Below are positions 21,701 to 33,632 of a stretch of 64,000 nucleotides of DNA, piece after piece. Location of the stretch: contig JAPTJF010000179.1 of assembly GCA_029339195.1 (NCBI GenBank), forward strand, positions 1 to 64,000. Direction: 5' to 3'. Both the position numbers and the translations under genes were made by a program. Under the pieces are notes generated by a model. The model ran no database searches, had not been told where the DNA came from, and was given only the letters and a program-made list of their open reading frames with translations. Source of the DNA: Micractinium sp. NFX-FRZ. Taxonomy: Eukaryota; Chlorophyta; Trebouxiophyceae; Chlorellales; Chlorellaceae. Position 1 is the first letter of the stretch. Every line of letters begins with the position of its first letter.

Positions 21701-24700
21701 AGTGTAGGGGGGGGTGTAAGTGGGCGGCACGGCAAGCGTTTAGGCCAGAGCATGGGGGCCGTCCATATGCAGATAGCACGCTCATGAGAGGGCTCCACAC
21801 CCCGCCCGCCGCTTGTGGTGGGTGGTGGTCCAGCTTCCCTTTCCACAACGCACCGGCACCCTGGTTATAGCCCCTGCCGCTGCCCGCCGCGACCCCCCTG
21901 CCCCCTCCCCCTCTCCAACCCTGGTGTGTGCTGCCGCAGCTCACCCTGGCTGCCAACGCCTTTGGGTTCAGCAACGATGGCGCCATCCCTTCAAACCTGG
22001 AGGGCATGGGCATGAACCGAGTGTTCTGGACGCCCACCGGCTTCCGTAATGTCCCCACCGCCGCCCCCACGGTGCGCCGCCGCCCGCAGCCAGGGGAGGC
22101 GGGCCGCAGGCGGGCACCGCACCGAGGAGCGCGTGTGCTCAACACTGGGGCGCCAGTGGATCCGTTCCTGCTAGCTAGCAGGACATGAGCTAGCACAAGA
22201 GCTATAACCCATCTGTAAGGGTCTGTGGGCGCACCGCTGAGCACATTGCACCGTACTGCTCCCATGCACCTGCCCCCCACCCCCGTGCAGGGCCACCTGT
22301 ACTTTGACGGCTCGGGAGCAATTGCTCCCTCTGGCAGCTCCGCACTGGAGGGCATACTGGACATGTCACGTGAGCACGGGGGAATAGGGAGCTCGCGACT
22401 GACTGTTTGGGCTGCTCCTGCTGGGCAGGGGCGGTCATGCTGCCCGTGGCTGCCTCTGCATGCTTGTGCGAACACCTCTCCAGGAGTGCACAGCTCACAG
22501 CGTTGTTTGGGCTAAGCCCCGCCCTGTCCCGCCCTGTCTCACCTGCCTTCAGTGGAGGGCAACATGAAGCTGCTGGTCAACGTTGACCCGGTGAGCCGCC
22601 AGCTGGGTGCTGCACAACCCATGCCTTTTGCCAACCACGTGGCGTTGACCGCACCCATGTGGCCTTTGACCGCAAGTGGTGCCTTTGACAGCCTGCATGC
22701 CTGCATGAGGGCAAGGCCCTCCGGCCGCCTGCCTGTGGCCGCTGGCAGGCCAGACGAGGCCTGGCAGGTGGCCAGCGGCCGCTCCTGTGCCTCACCAGGG
22801 GGGTGTTGGTGTCGGTGCCGCACAGTCTGCCGCGCCACCGCCGCTCATGCCACCCCTGGATGCCTTCCTTGCCCCCCCGCCTGCAGCTGAAGAACAGCGT
22901 GGTGGGCAACCCCTCCAGCTTTGCCGACTTCCAGGTGCTGGCCAACGCCAACGCCGCCCCCTCCGTCACCATCGGCGGAGTCCTGTGAGCATTGTTCTTG
23001 TGGTCCAATGCTTGGGTGCTGGCTGGCGGGGCATGGGTCGGGCAGCTCGTGCTGCCACTGCAGCACAGATCAAGGCAGGCGGGTTGCTCGTGAATCGCCT
23101 CACCCCGCCCTGCGATTGCCCGCCACCACCGGAGCCCACGCCGCCGCCCTGTCCGTACTCATCTCCTCCACACCTCGACCTGCCCCTGCAGCCCCCTGGA
23201 CCTCAGCGCCATCTTTGAGGCACGCTCCAATCTGTACACCGGATTCGACAACACCGGCTTCACGTTTGCGGCTTCCCTCAACATCACGCGGGGCGGGCTG
23301 GGCGACCTGGTGGGTCCCCCTCCCCTGAGGGAGTGGGCTGGCATGGTGTGGTGCAGGCTGGGTGCGGTGGGGGCAGAGGGCTGGCAGCGGTAGAGGCGAG
23401 CTGGGCGTCGGGCCCACTAGCTAGCTAGCAACGCTTGCTCCCCTCATGACCCTTCCTCTCCCCGCCAGCTGCTGACGTGCCTGCCCGACTTCTGCTCCCT
23501 CCCTGCCCCCTGCCTGCCCCCCGCAGCTCGGCAAGCTGACCAACGTGCCCGACCCAGCCAAGAGCGCAGTCAACGTGAGCTGGCTGAGCTCCCTTGCTGG
23601 GGTGACATGCTTCGTTTGGGGGTGGCTCACTGAAGGCGGCGCCGCAGCAGCATGGATAATGGAAGCTCCACGCGTACTGAGCCTTCATCTGTCATCTGTT
23701 TATATTCAAGATATATTCATCTGTCATCTAATATATGTATCCAACTCTTTCTTGCAGGCCATCTTCTCCCAAGACATCTCTCTTGTGGAGCTGCGCAGCG
23801 TGGCTGTCTACGCTGCCGCCGACGGCTGGGGTGAGAGCACAGCGCTGCGCCAACCACGTCCCTCCAGGGCCTGCCACGCTGCCGCCGCCGGCCTCACGTG
23901 CACACCGGGCGCTTGTGTGGATCCAGCTGGGCAGGTCCCGTCCAGTGTGGCCTTGGCATCCGCCTGCTTGCATGGGGTTGTGAGTCAAGTTGTGTCCTCC
24001 TTCTGGCAAGGAGTGATGAGCACCCCCTCGTGCTGTGTTGCGCTGCGCTGCAGGCGTGCGGGTGCAGCTGGGCACGGGCACCACGGGAGTGATGGCCGGG
24101 TTTGGCGTCATCCTGGGTGAGATGCCGCCGTCCATACCACCCCTGCCAGACCACCGTGTGTGTGTTTGTGCCTGCGCTTGTGAGCCTAGCTTGCCTGCGC
24201 ACTCCCTGCCAGGAGCATAATGCCCAGTGCCTGCGGCTGCTCTCTGCGGATGGAGGCCGCAACATGCCTGCTTGCCGGCTTGCCCCGACGGCGGCCTGCT
24301 CCATTGTTGGGATTGTCCCTCGGCCACGCCCTCCCTCCGACATGCCTCCCCGCCTCCTCACCCCCTGCAGACCTGCTCAGGCTTGCCTTCCCGACTCTCC
24401 CTTCCCGAATCGAGCCCACTTTTGCGTGAGTGCCTGAAGGAGGGCAGCGGGCACGGTGGCAGGCACGCGCCGTCAATCTTCAGAGGGGCTAACAGCCAGG
24501 GCCAGGGGTTTGAGAGAGGGAACTCACCCCTGCTCCCCAAGCCAGCCGTGGCGCCGTCCAGCTGACCAAATGGCTGTGTGCGTGTGTGTGTATGCGCCTA
24601 CCTGCAGGATTATGGGCAAGTCTCAAGGCAACGGGCTGCCCATCGGCGTCCAAATGTGAGCGACTGCCCTCTGGGGGCGCTGCACAGCGCCCTGCCGGTG

Positions 24701-27141
24701 CATGCGCCAGTACCGGATGCCTCGCAGTTGCTTGCCCATGTGCACGCGCACTGCCTCAAGCCGACATGGCACATCTGCAGCAGGGGGGGAGGGTGCAGGG
24801 TGCTCACCCGCTCCCGCTGCTGCTGCTGCTGTTGCTGCCGCTGCCGCTGCCGCTGGTGCCGTGCTGAGTGCGCTGCACATCCTCCCTGGCTGCCTGCAGG
24901 GGCCTCGCCGGTGTGGGCCAGCAGTCCTTCTACTTCTGCTCCGCCTCCTCCCAGTGCCCCGCCGGTAGGTGGCCCGCCCCGCCCCGCGCCGCCCTGCCGC
25001 TGCCTGCTGCCTGCCGCTGCCTGGCCGGACATGCGCATGGGCAACAGGGTGCCCCGGGCCGCCTGCACTTGGCTGTGTGCAGGCGCAGGGTTGCATGAGC
25101 TTGTGCTACACCACATGTGGCCAGCGCCTTGGCACGGGTGAAGCACCAGCCGGGGCGTACATTGCTTTTCAGGAAGCTGCCTGGCTGTTGTGCCCTCACC
25201 CTCCTGCCCGCCTGCAGGCTCCTCCTGCCAGCTCGGCCTGTGCGCCACCACCATTTGCGGGTGGGCCCGCTGGGCAATCCAATTGCGGGGCAGCCCACTG
25301 CCTCTGCTAGGCCCACGTTGGCAGGCACTGGCTGACTGAGAGCAAGAGGGAGTGTTCATTTGGGAGGCGTTCCCCCACAGGCCAGCGCTCCAGCTAGCAC
25401 AGCAGCACCCCCAGACGCGGTGCTTGTAAAGCTTCTCGCCGCCCAACCTGTGCCCGCCGCTGCAGGGAGGGGACTTTCCCCACCAGCGCCATCACCTGCA
25501 GCGTCAAGGCATGCCCGCCGGTGAGCACGCTGCCAGGGAGAGGCACGCCCAGTGGAGGCACACCAATCCACTCGGCCACTTCATGGCTTGAGGCATGCTT
25601 GCTTGGCTGCACCCAAGCTCCCGCCCAGCGCTAGCCGGGCGAGCACCTAATTGAAGTGTGCTCCCCCCTGCTGCCTGCCTGCTGCCCGCCTGCAGGGCTT
25701 CATCAGCTCCGGCCCACTCACCTGCATCGAGGTCTGCAAGCCCGGCGAGGTGGACCAGGGAGCCACCTGCGCATCTTGTGAGCAGGGCAGGGCCCTGGGC
25801 GCGTCAGCACTGTGCAGGCCGTGCAAGTGCGGGTCATCGGGTTCCTTGCCTCCGGTTGTACTAGACCTGTAGGGTGAACTGAATTGAATTGATTGAATCG
25901 TAGGGCACAGCTCAGGTTGGCACAACGTTGGGGGCATGGTGCCCAGCAGCAGCAGTGCCAGCTGGGCGCCCCTCAGGGCACAGCAGGCGCGCCTGCTGCG
26001 CACGCTGCGCCCCTGGAGAGGCTCTGAGGCCCGTCCTTGCCCTGCTCTCCATGCTGCAGGCGGCACAAACCAGTACGACGCAGGCCTGTGCTACACCCCC
26101 TGCAAGGCTGGTTACTACAATGTGAGGGCAGGGCTGGGCGGGCACCCATGGGAGCCCCCAGATTGCACCAGATCAGGCCACGGCGCAGCATGGCATGGAC
26201 TTGCATGGACGGTGCCAGCAAACCTACCATGTGCACGTGCTTCTTTTCATTGTGTGCAACAACCAGCAGCCCCTGCAGAGCATTCACAGGCCGGAACCCA
26301 CACACACTTGCATGCACACACGCGCGCTGCCTACTGCCCCGCAGGTCGGCCCCGTGTGCTGGCAGCGGTGCGGCGCAGGCTATCGCGACGGCGGCGCACT
26401 CTGCACCTTTGCCAAGTCGGCCTTCGGCAAGGGCTGCTGGTGAGGCTGGGCACCTGGTTTCTTTGGTGGTTTGGTCGCTATGTTGAGTGGAGACTTGGTG
26501 CAGGGGGCGGGGGCCAAGTCCCCGGGGCACACTGCAGCTCCCCAGGAGCAAATCAATGTCAGCCCGTTGCTGCTCCTGCGCCTGCTGACCTCACCCCAGC
26601 CCCACCCGACTTAACCGCCTCCCCTCCCCACCCCCCGGCCTCCTTGCAGCTGCACCCTCTTTGGCTGCTGCGGCTGCCCCGCCGGCTTCGTCGATATTGG
26701 TGAGTCGAGGCACCACCTGTGCCAGAGGGCAAAGGGCTGCCCCTTGCAGCGCTTGCCAAGTGCTTGGGAGCAGCTCACAGCATGCATGCAGGAAAAGGGG
26801 TCAGCCGGTTTGAGTGCCGCGGGGCCATGTGAACAGCCCTGCCCCTGGTGCATGTGCCAGCTGTCATGACACCATCTTGGCATTACCCACACGCTGCCTG
26901 ACCTGACCCCCCCTCCCCCCCCCGCCACCCCCCACCCCCATGATACCTATCTATATGTATCTCTCTCTATATGTATCTCTCTCTCTATATGTACCCCCAT
27001 CCCTCCCCTGCAGGCTGCATCTGCGCCCCCGGCTCTTTCTGGAAGAGCAGCTACGGGCGCGGTGCCGGCTCCATCCCCACCATCCGCACCAAGCGCAGCT
27101 TGGGGCGCGTGGTCGTGCCCAAGGTCACCCTCCCGCCCTAA
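18777..27141 (+). CDS. Large secreted protein with cysteine-rich C-terminal module
   Basis: Twenty-seven exons, total 2403 nt, 800 residues, every phase consistent. Exons: 18777-18956, 19074-19104, 19250-19299, 19465-19609, 19828-20093, 20279-20344,20617-20723, 21159-21310, 21614-21687, 21940-22071, 22291-22369, 22553-22590, 22887-22984, 23192-23309, 23527-23574, 23758-23830, 24054-24116, 24371-24425, 24608-24655, 24900-24964, 25218-25260, 25466-25520, 25696-25777, 26060-26121, 26345-26439, 26650-26699, 27014-27141. A signal peptide (LALAAAVSALLVATAAAG) targets it to the secretory route. Residues 30-600 are mostly beta-rich with few Cys and alternating hydrophobics. The last 170 residues hold over 20 Cys, with GLCYTPCKAGYYN, VGPVCWQRCGAGY, CCGCPAGFVDIG and SYGRGAG. 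I know this pattern from extracellular proteins of many protists and algae but know no established function. Cell wall or surface role inferred. Confidence 0.85.
20872..21010. repeat. About 70-bp tandem duplication in an intron
   Basis: Two adjacent copies of a pyrimidine-rich unit containing CTTCCTCCTCGGTCCGACTC and CTGCTCCCCGCCCC, in the intron between exons 7 and 8 of the secreted-protein gene. The copies differ mainly in the length of their C runs. Confidence 0.85.
26948..26993. repeat. TATATGTATCTCTC microsatellite
   Basis: About three units of TATATGTATCTCTCTC in the last intron of the secreted-protein gene. It is strikingly AT-rich against the GC-rich background. Confidence 0.85.
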
Positions 27142-28225
27142 GCACCGGCGCACCTGGCGCCATGAAAAACGACGGCCCCAGGCCGAGCGGCGCGTGCACG
27201 CCTGGAGCCGCTGGGGATGGCCACCTCTGCGGTGGGCGCACCGGCCTGGGTGGCGGGAACAGTGCGGCCCATTGGTGCTGCCATGCCGAGCAGCTGCGTG
27301 CCGTTGTCTCCCACCTGGCTCGCTGCCTCGGGTGCAGCTTGAAAAAGGGAAAACGATTGTTTGCACAGATCTTGCGCCCTCGTAGCGCTTTTGCCCCTCT
27401 TCCGAACTGTGCCTCCCGCCCTGCCCTGCATCTCCAAGCACTTCCCCTCAAACCCTCACCAATCACCCCCTGTTGCCCCAGCCCCTCATCGACATCCCCC
27501 AAAAGTGCTTCCCTTTTTAATTGTGTCTCCCCCCCTTCCCTGCATCTCCAAGCACTTCCCCTCGGTCCTTACCAGCCCACCCCTGTCACAGCCCTCAGTC
27601 GACGTGCCCCAATCTGTTCATCCACACATCAGCATTCTCAACCATTGAGGTTCGTTGTTACTCTCTTGATCCCCTCCAAGCCCCGGCCCGTCCTGGCGTT
27701 GCCACACCCCCTCCTATTGTCTCCATACACGCGTTCTATCACCTTTTTCCAGCGGCACACTTGTTACGCCGTCCGACACAAGATGAGCACACCTGGAGTG
27801 CCACCCTAGGCCCCTTCTGAGCAGAGCACACCGCACCCCCTGTCCACACTCGACGAGCAGCCTGCCTGAGCTGAGCTGCCTCCCCTCCATGACCACGACC
27901 CCCCCTCTGCTTGCTGCAAAGCCTGTCGGCCCAGCGGGCCCAGCATGCCTTGCATGCAACAGTTCCGCCGCAGCCCAGCATGCCTTGCATGCAGCAGTGC
28001 AGACCTCCCCCTGTTGGCGTCCCCACCAGTAGCTCCACCCGTTACCTGGCTGCCAGCTCAGACTCCTGTTGATGATGACGCACACTTCCCACTGTCCCCT
28101 GTGTAACGCTGCTACGTCCATCCTCCACACACTGCGCACATCAGCTATATTCGGTGTCGGTCGCCTGCTGAGATGCGCCTCTGGCGTTGCACCTTGTTAC
28201 ACCACCACCACATGCACTGACGCCC
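27142..28225. other. Convergent 3' regions, secreted protein / APC5
   Basis: No coding exon. The region contains an imperfect duplication of about 115-bp period (core CCCTGCATCTCCAAGCACTT near 27425 and 27539). A second duplicated segment (CCCAGCATGCCTTGCATGCA near 27938 and 27974) also lies here. A TGTAA at 28103-28107 on the plus strand could serve the secreted-protein gene, giving a long 3' untranslated region; TTACA at 28197-28201 would serve APC5 on the minus strand. Confidence 0.5.
28197..28201 (-). terminator. Possible TGTAA polyadenylation signal of APC5
   Basis: TTACA on the plus strand (TGTAA on minus) about 25 bases past the APC5 stop. It is rather close, so the true signal may lie further on. 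Confidence 0.35.
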
Positions 28226-31200
28226 TCAATCAGCGGCGGGCTGCTCTGCCAGCAGCGAGGCAAAGCCGGCGGCATGCCCATCCCGCTCAGCCTCTTCTCC
28301 CAGCGCATCCGACAGCAGCGCCCGCAGGTAGGCACACTGCGCTGCCTGCTGCCGGTCCTCCAGCTGGCGGTAGAGGCGCTCCGCCTCCTCCAACAGCCCG
28401 GCAGCCCTGCGGGGTGGGGCGGGCAGAGGGAGGGAGGGAGGGAGGGAGACAGATGATGAGGCCAGGGGCAGAGGCAAGGTGGGGCCGGTGGGACGCCGGC
28501 TCAGGGTGCCACGCCCCTCGTGCTGGTTGTGATGCTGTCCACCAATGGTTGCTAGGTGCCACCCGACCTTCCGCCACGCCTCCACAGCTCAAGCCCACTC
28601 CACGACCTGCTCACCAACCGACAGCTGCAGCCTGGTGCCCTCCCACCACTCGGCTGCATCATGGCACCCTGCCACCAATCGGCTGCCCCCTTACCACTCG
28701 GCGTCGTCCGCCAGGCTGGCAGGCTCCTCGTGCTGCGCCATCAGCGCCTCCGCCAGCGCCAGCTGCGCCCCCGCCTGCACCTCCATCCCGCCGTGCGCCA
28801 GCACCACCGGCAGCGCCGCCTCCAGCTCAGCCTGCGCCCGCACAGCGTGCTCAGCGCCGCCCATGTCCCCCCACAGCTGCCCCACCAGCACCGCCGCCTC
28901 GGCTGCCAGCAGGTCAGCATGCAGCTGCTGCGCATGGATGGAGGAGCTCAGCGCGTAGGGCAGCGCCGCCAGCGGGGCGCCAGCCTCCCAGTGGATCTGC
29001 GCCAGCAGCAGCAGCAGGCGGGTGCTGTGCAGCGGCTGGCCGGTCACTGAGGCCATGGCAAACAGCTTGTGCGCCGCCGCCGCCGCCTCCTCCGTGCGCC
29101 CGGCAGCCGAGAGCGTGCGCGCCACGCGCTCCTCCGCCTCCAGCCTGGGTGGGGGAGGCAGGGGGGCGGCGGGGCAGAAATGGCAGGCCGGGTGGGGCAG
29201 CAGCGGTGGAATGCGGGCAAAGCAAAAGAGGATGTGGGCAGACTGAGCAGGCTGCCGAGTGGTGCGCCCTGCGCCGCAACACCCAGCCACACACATGTAT
29301 GATCGCCCTGCTCCAAGGCTGGCCGCTGGGACCCTCTCCATGGCTAAGGTCCCAGAGGTTCCTCCAGCCCATAGACGTGCGTCCCAGCCAGCACCACCTC
29401 TTGAACCCACACCCGCACCCACCCCTCCACCCAGGCATCCTAGGCACCTGAGCATGATGTCGACGCTGTCCGTGGGGGAGGCCAGGGCGGCCATTTGGCT
29501 GGCAATGTCCAGCGCAGCGTGCAAGTCGCGGCGGTGCAGCGCGCGGTCGTGGGCAATGGCCAGCCGGGCCGCCGTCAGCACGCGGCTCTGCGCATGCGGG
29601 AAGCGCTCGTCGGCCGCCGCCAGCAGCGCCTCTGCCGCTGCATACCCCTGCGTGGCGGCTACGCTGGTGGCCAGCTGGGCCAGCGCCGTGCACTGCTCGT
29701 CGGCGCTCGCCACGTCAGCGTATGTGTCCAGGCAGGACAGCGCATGCACCTGCGACAGCTGGCGGCTGCCGCGCAGCTCCCAGCAGGACGCCTGCAGCAG
29801 GTGCGCGCCGCCGGCAAGGTGCTCCACTTCGGCGGCGCTCGAGGCCTGCATGCCTGCAGGTAAGCGATACAGAGAAAGGGGGAAAGCGGGGGCCGGGATG
29901 GGGGCACAACAGCTATGCCTTGGCAGCCGGTGGGCAGCAGCTACCGAGTTGCTGAGAAGCTGGTGCTGCCTACAGTCCAAAGCCAGCAGGCAGCAAGTCT
30001 CCCTGCAAGCATGCGCGCACCCACCCCACACCCGTGTGCCTGCCCCACCTTGCATGCTGGGCCCGAAGAGCGAGGCCGTGGAGGTGAACAGATCCCCCAC
30101 GCCCCTCAGCACACGCGCGCTGGCAGAGCCGCTGCTCTGGGCCGGCATGGCAGGCGCCGCAGCCGCCAGGCGGGTGGCCATGTGCAGGTGTGCAACATCT
30201 CGCAGCGCGCCCGCCACCGCTAGCGATGAGCTGCAGGGCTGGTCGCCGCCGCCGCCACCGCCGCTGCCGGTGCTGGTGCCTGGCGCGGCGTCCGGGGCGG
30301 CTGCTGCTGCTGCTGGCTGCATGGGGTGGAGCAGGTCGAAGCGGGCCAGCGCCAGGTGGCTGAAGGCCACCAGGTGCGGCAGCTCCAGCTCCTCGCTGCG
30401 CCTGCACACACACAGTGAAGGAGGCAGGTATGGGCAAGTGGTGGGGAGGTCTGCCGGTGAGCCTGGCGGGGCGAAGCCTGCGCCTGGCGAAGCCTGCACA
30501 CACACCCAGGGAGGCAGGGAACGAGGTGTGTGGACGACAGGCTGAGCTGCTCTGCCCGCAAGCCTGCAGGGAAATGCCTCTGACTAGTGTGACAGGTGCT
30601 GGCAACATATGGTGTATTAGGTGATGGCAGGCACTATGAGTATACACTGCTTGAAAGGAAGCATGCACACAAACTGGGTAACCAGGCTGCCCCCACAAGC
30701 TTGGCCCCCACATTCTTGCATCCATCAGACTATTTGCATGTTCCAACCAACCGCCCCACACCTGAGGCACCGGCGCAGCAGCTGGCCCAGCTGGGAGAAG
30801 TGCCGAGCCGCGGGGCTGGCCCCCGGCGTCTGGCTGACGCTGGTGATGGTGCCGGGTGTGGTGCTGTCCATGATTTGGCACAGAGAGGCCAGGGCGTGCG
30901 CCAGGCAGGCGTCGTCGCTGCTCTGCTGCGCGATGCGCACCTGCGGCGGAGCCAAGGGTGGGTGGGTGGGTGCAGGGGGTGAGAACAGTGGAGGCAAAGC
31001 AGAAGGTGAGAGGCTGGAGGGTGGGGCTGGGCAGGCAGCACTGGCGGAGGCAGGGGCGGCGAGACGCAGGCATCGGCGCTCCGCAGCAGCCCAGCAGAGG
31101 CAGCAGCAGCTGCGTCAGTGCTAGTTGCAGCCCAGGCCTCCCATGCAGGCCCCAGCCTCCTTCCCCCGCTCCAATCCCCCACTCCCCAATGTCCACGCAT

Positions 31201-33172
31201 GTCCCCACCCATAAGCATCACGACCTGGAGCCCAGCAACCGCTCACCGCCTTGCCCAGCCCCTGCTTCCCGCACATCCCCATCCCCACCGCCCACCCAGC
31301 TCCTTGCCCTTGGCACCACTTAGCTCACCGTCTCGTTCAGCGCCTGCATCGCCTCCTCTATGTGCCCTAGCTGTGCGTGCAGCGACCCCAGGCTGAGCGC
31401 AGCGCTCTGCAGTCGCCCCCGCTCGCGGGCCGCTGCCGCTGCATCCTGCCCCTGCCCCGCTGACGTGGCACCCGCCAGCCTGGCGTCGACGGTGTGGTCG
31501 AAGAAGCGGTGCAGGTGGTCCAGCGAGGCGGCGGCGTCGCGGTGGTGCAGCGAGCTACCGTGCATGGGCGGGGTGGTGGCGAGGTGGGGGTGAGGTGGGG
31601 AAGGTGGAGTGAGGGGCTCTACGGCACGCTGCTGGCTAGGTGCTGCATGTGCCAGTTGCCGCGCGCTGTTGGCACCTCAACCACCAGCCACGACACCTCG
31701 CCCACAGCATTCATGCCCCCCAACCCATCCCAGCCCCCACCCTCGCCCGCTTCGCTATCGTGTCCCCCCCAACCGTGCCCCCACCCCCGCCCCCCTAAGG
31801 GGACCACCTCAGGTGGCGTGCCAGGTAGGTCTTGGCCAGCTCCGGTGCCGCCGCCTCCAGCTCCACCAGAGGCGCCTCCAGCTCCCGCTGCGCCACCCGC
31901 CCCAGCCGCTGGCCTAGGCCGCCCAGCTGCGTGTTCAGGAAGCGGTCCAGGTCGGCCGCCGGCCTCAGCAAGGGCTGCTTGGGCTGCGGCTCTGGCTGGC
32001 CCTGTAGCGCCGCCACTGCGGCGTCAAAGTAGGCCTGCACCTGAGCCAGCAGCTTGCAGAGGGCCTGCAGGGGGGAGACCAGGTGGGCAGGCTTGAAGGG
32101 AGGCTTGCATCAAGGCAGCCATGTGCTGGTGAGATGCGTGCACACAGGGCAGGGAGAAGGGTGCAACGGGCCAAAGGGTGAGAGGTTGGGAAGATCTAGT
32201 GCGATTGGGCATGCATGCATGTGCAAGGCAGGCAGGCAGGCAGGCAGGCAAGCAGGCAGGCAGGCAGGCAGGCAAGCTGATGATGCGGGGTGCGAGCCGG
32301 GCGTCGCGCGGCACATGCCGTCCCCCACTGCCTGCAACAGCACATGCCTCCCGCTCCCAGTCCCCTCACCCCTGCCCGCCCTGCCCCACCTCGCCCCACC
32401 GGCAACGTTGCTCCCCAACCTCCTGTTCCTGTTGCCCCGCCCCAGCGCCCCACCCCTCTGGCCCTCCTGCCACAGGTTTGCTTGCCTCGAACGACATGGC
32501 GGTGTACCGCGCATAGCACCAGCGCAGGTGCAGCCCCAGGGCGCTGTTGGCGTCCGCCCCCACCTCCTCCCCCGCCTCTGAGGGCGCCGAGGTGCACGCT
32601 GTGATCGCCACGTCAGACAGGGAGCCGCACAGCGTGACCAGGTCGTCGGGGAACTCCAGGGCCGACAGGTGCTGACCAGCTGCATCTTTGATGCTGGCAA
32701 AGTACTCGGCCTCCTCCGACAGCTCATCTGCCCCCGGGCACACATGGTCCTGCGGGGGGTGTGATAGTTGGTGGGATGGTGGGTGTAAATGGGGGGACGG
32801 GCAGGGCGCAGGCAGGAGGTGCTGATGGGCCTTGATGCAGTGGACCAGCAGCAGCACAGGTGTGCAGGGGCGGTGAGAATCACGACGGGTTGCGACACAG
32901 CTTGCAGACCGGCATGCTGCGCAAGCACCATGCATACGAGTGCTCCTCACCTGCACGTTGCGCAGCAGCTGGATGAGTGAGGGAGAGGCGGCGGCCTCGT
33001 CGCGCCGCCGGATCTCCGCCAGCAGGGCATCCCCAAACGTGCGGTGCAGCGGGGAGTGGGGCGACGGATCCGTCTCCTCGTCGGGGCACAGGTAGGAGCG
33101 CAGCAGCACCACCAGCGCAACATCGTACGGCTGCAGCGGCTCCATGGCTATCCACGGGTTGCAGCCCTGCAT
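28226..33172 (-). CDS. APC5: Anaphase-promoting complex subunit 5
   Basis: TPR-type scaffold subunit of the APC/C ubiquitin ligase, which drives exit from mitosis. Nine exons read right to left: 32951-33172, 32486-32749, 31808-32064, 31329-31554, 30762-30940, 30049-30401, 29448-29853, 28695-29144, 28226-28406, giving 845 residues with all phases consistent (plant APC5 is about 900). The family signature sits near residues 248-345: SLDHLHRFFDHTVD, SLGSLHAQLGHIEEAMQAL, then RIAQQSSDDACLAHALASL, an arrangement specific to APC5. Helical TPR-like repeats fill the rest, ending LLEEAERLYRQLED. The donor of exon 2 is either GC (GAG|GCAAGC, 32486) or GT at 32474; both keep phase. The ATG at 33172 is the first in the exon; a second Met lies nine codons on. 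The gene is head to head with the methyltransferase gene. Confidence 0.9.
32226..32274. repeat. GGCA tetranucleotide repeat
   Basis: About twelve near-perfect GGCA units in an APC5 intron, of the same class as the array at 1711-1935. Confidence 0.9.
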
Positions 33173-33227
33173 CGCAGCGGCAGGGAGGAGAGGCACGGGC
33201 AGCGGGCTATGGCGGTGGCGGCAGGGA

Positions 33228-33258
<31 letters not shown>

Positions 33259-33632
33259 AAGGTGGGACTGCGTGAAGCGGCAAGGCGGGAGCAAGGATGC
33301 TGACAAGGGGGTCCATGGCACACTCCGGTTTTCAGGTGGCACTCTCTGCTCCTCTGTGGCTTCCCGATCGCATTGCAGTCCCACCTGATGGCTGCTGCCG
33401 CGCGCCGAGCCCTCCAGTACAACTGACGTATATGTGGGGTCGACAGCACTGCGCAGCAGCGGCCCATGGCCATGATCGCGGCGGCCCCGACCAAAAGAAA
33501 GGCACAGAGAGCCCCTCCAACTTTTGCGTGCCTGCTTCCTGTCATTTCGCTTTTCATTAATTCCTCTGGCTACTACAAATCTATCAGGCTCTGTGGAAGC
33601 GTCGTAGGCCACAGAACAAGCACAGCACAGCA
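33173..33632. promoter_or_regulatory. Divergent promoter, APC5 / methyltransferase
   Basis: 460 bases between two start codons facing away from each other. A (GGC)n run at 33229-33258 falls in the likely APC5 leader. The part near 33540-33600 is locally AT-richer, as expected near a core promoter, but no clear TATA box is seen. Confidence 0.45.

Noticed and set aside
32473..32485. GT donor at 32473 for the APC5 exon (adds SKP residues)
   Set aside because: Both keep phase, but GAG|GCAAGC fits the GC-donor type seen elsewhere here; left as an alternative.
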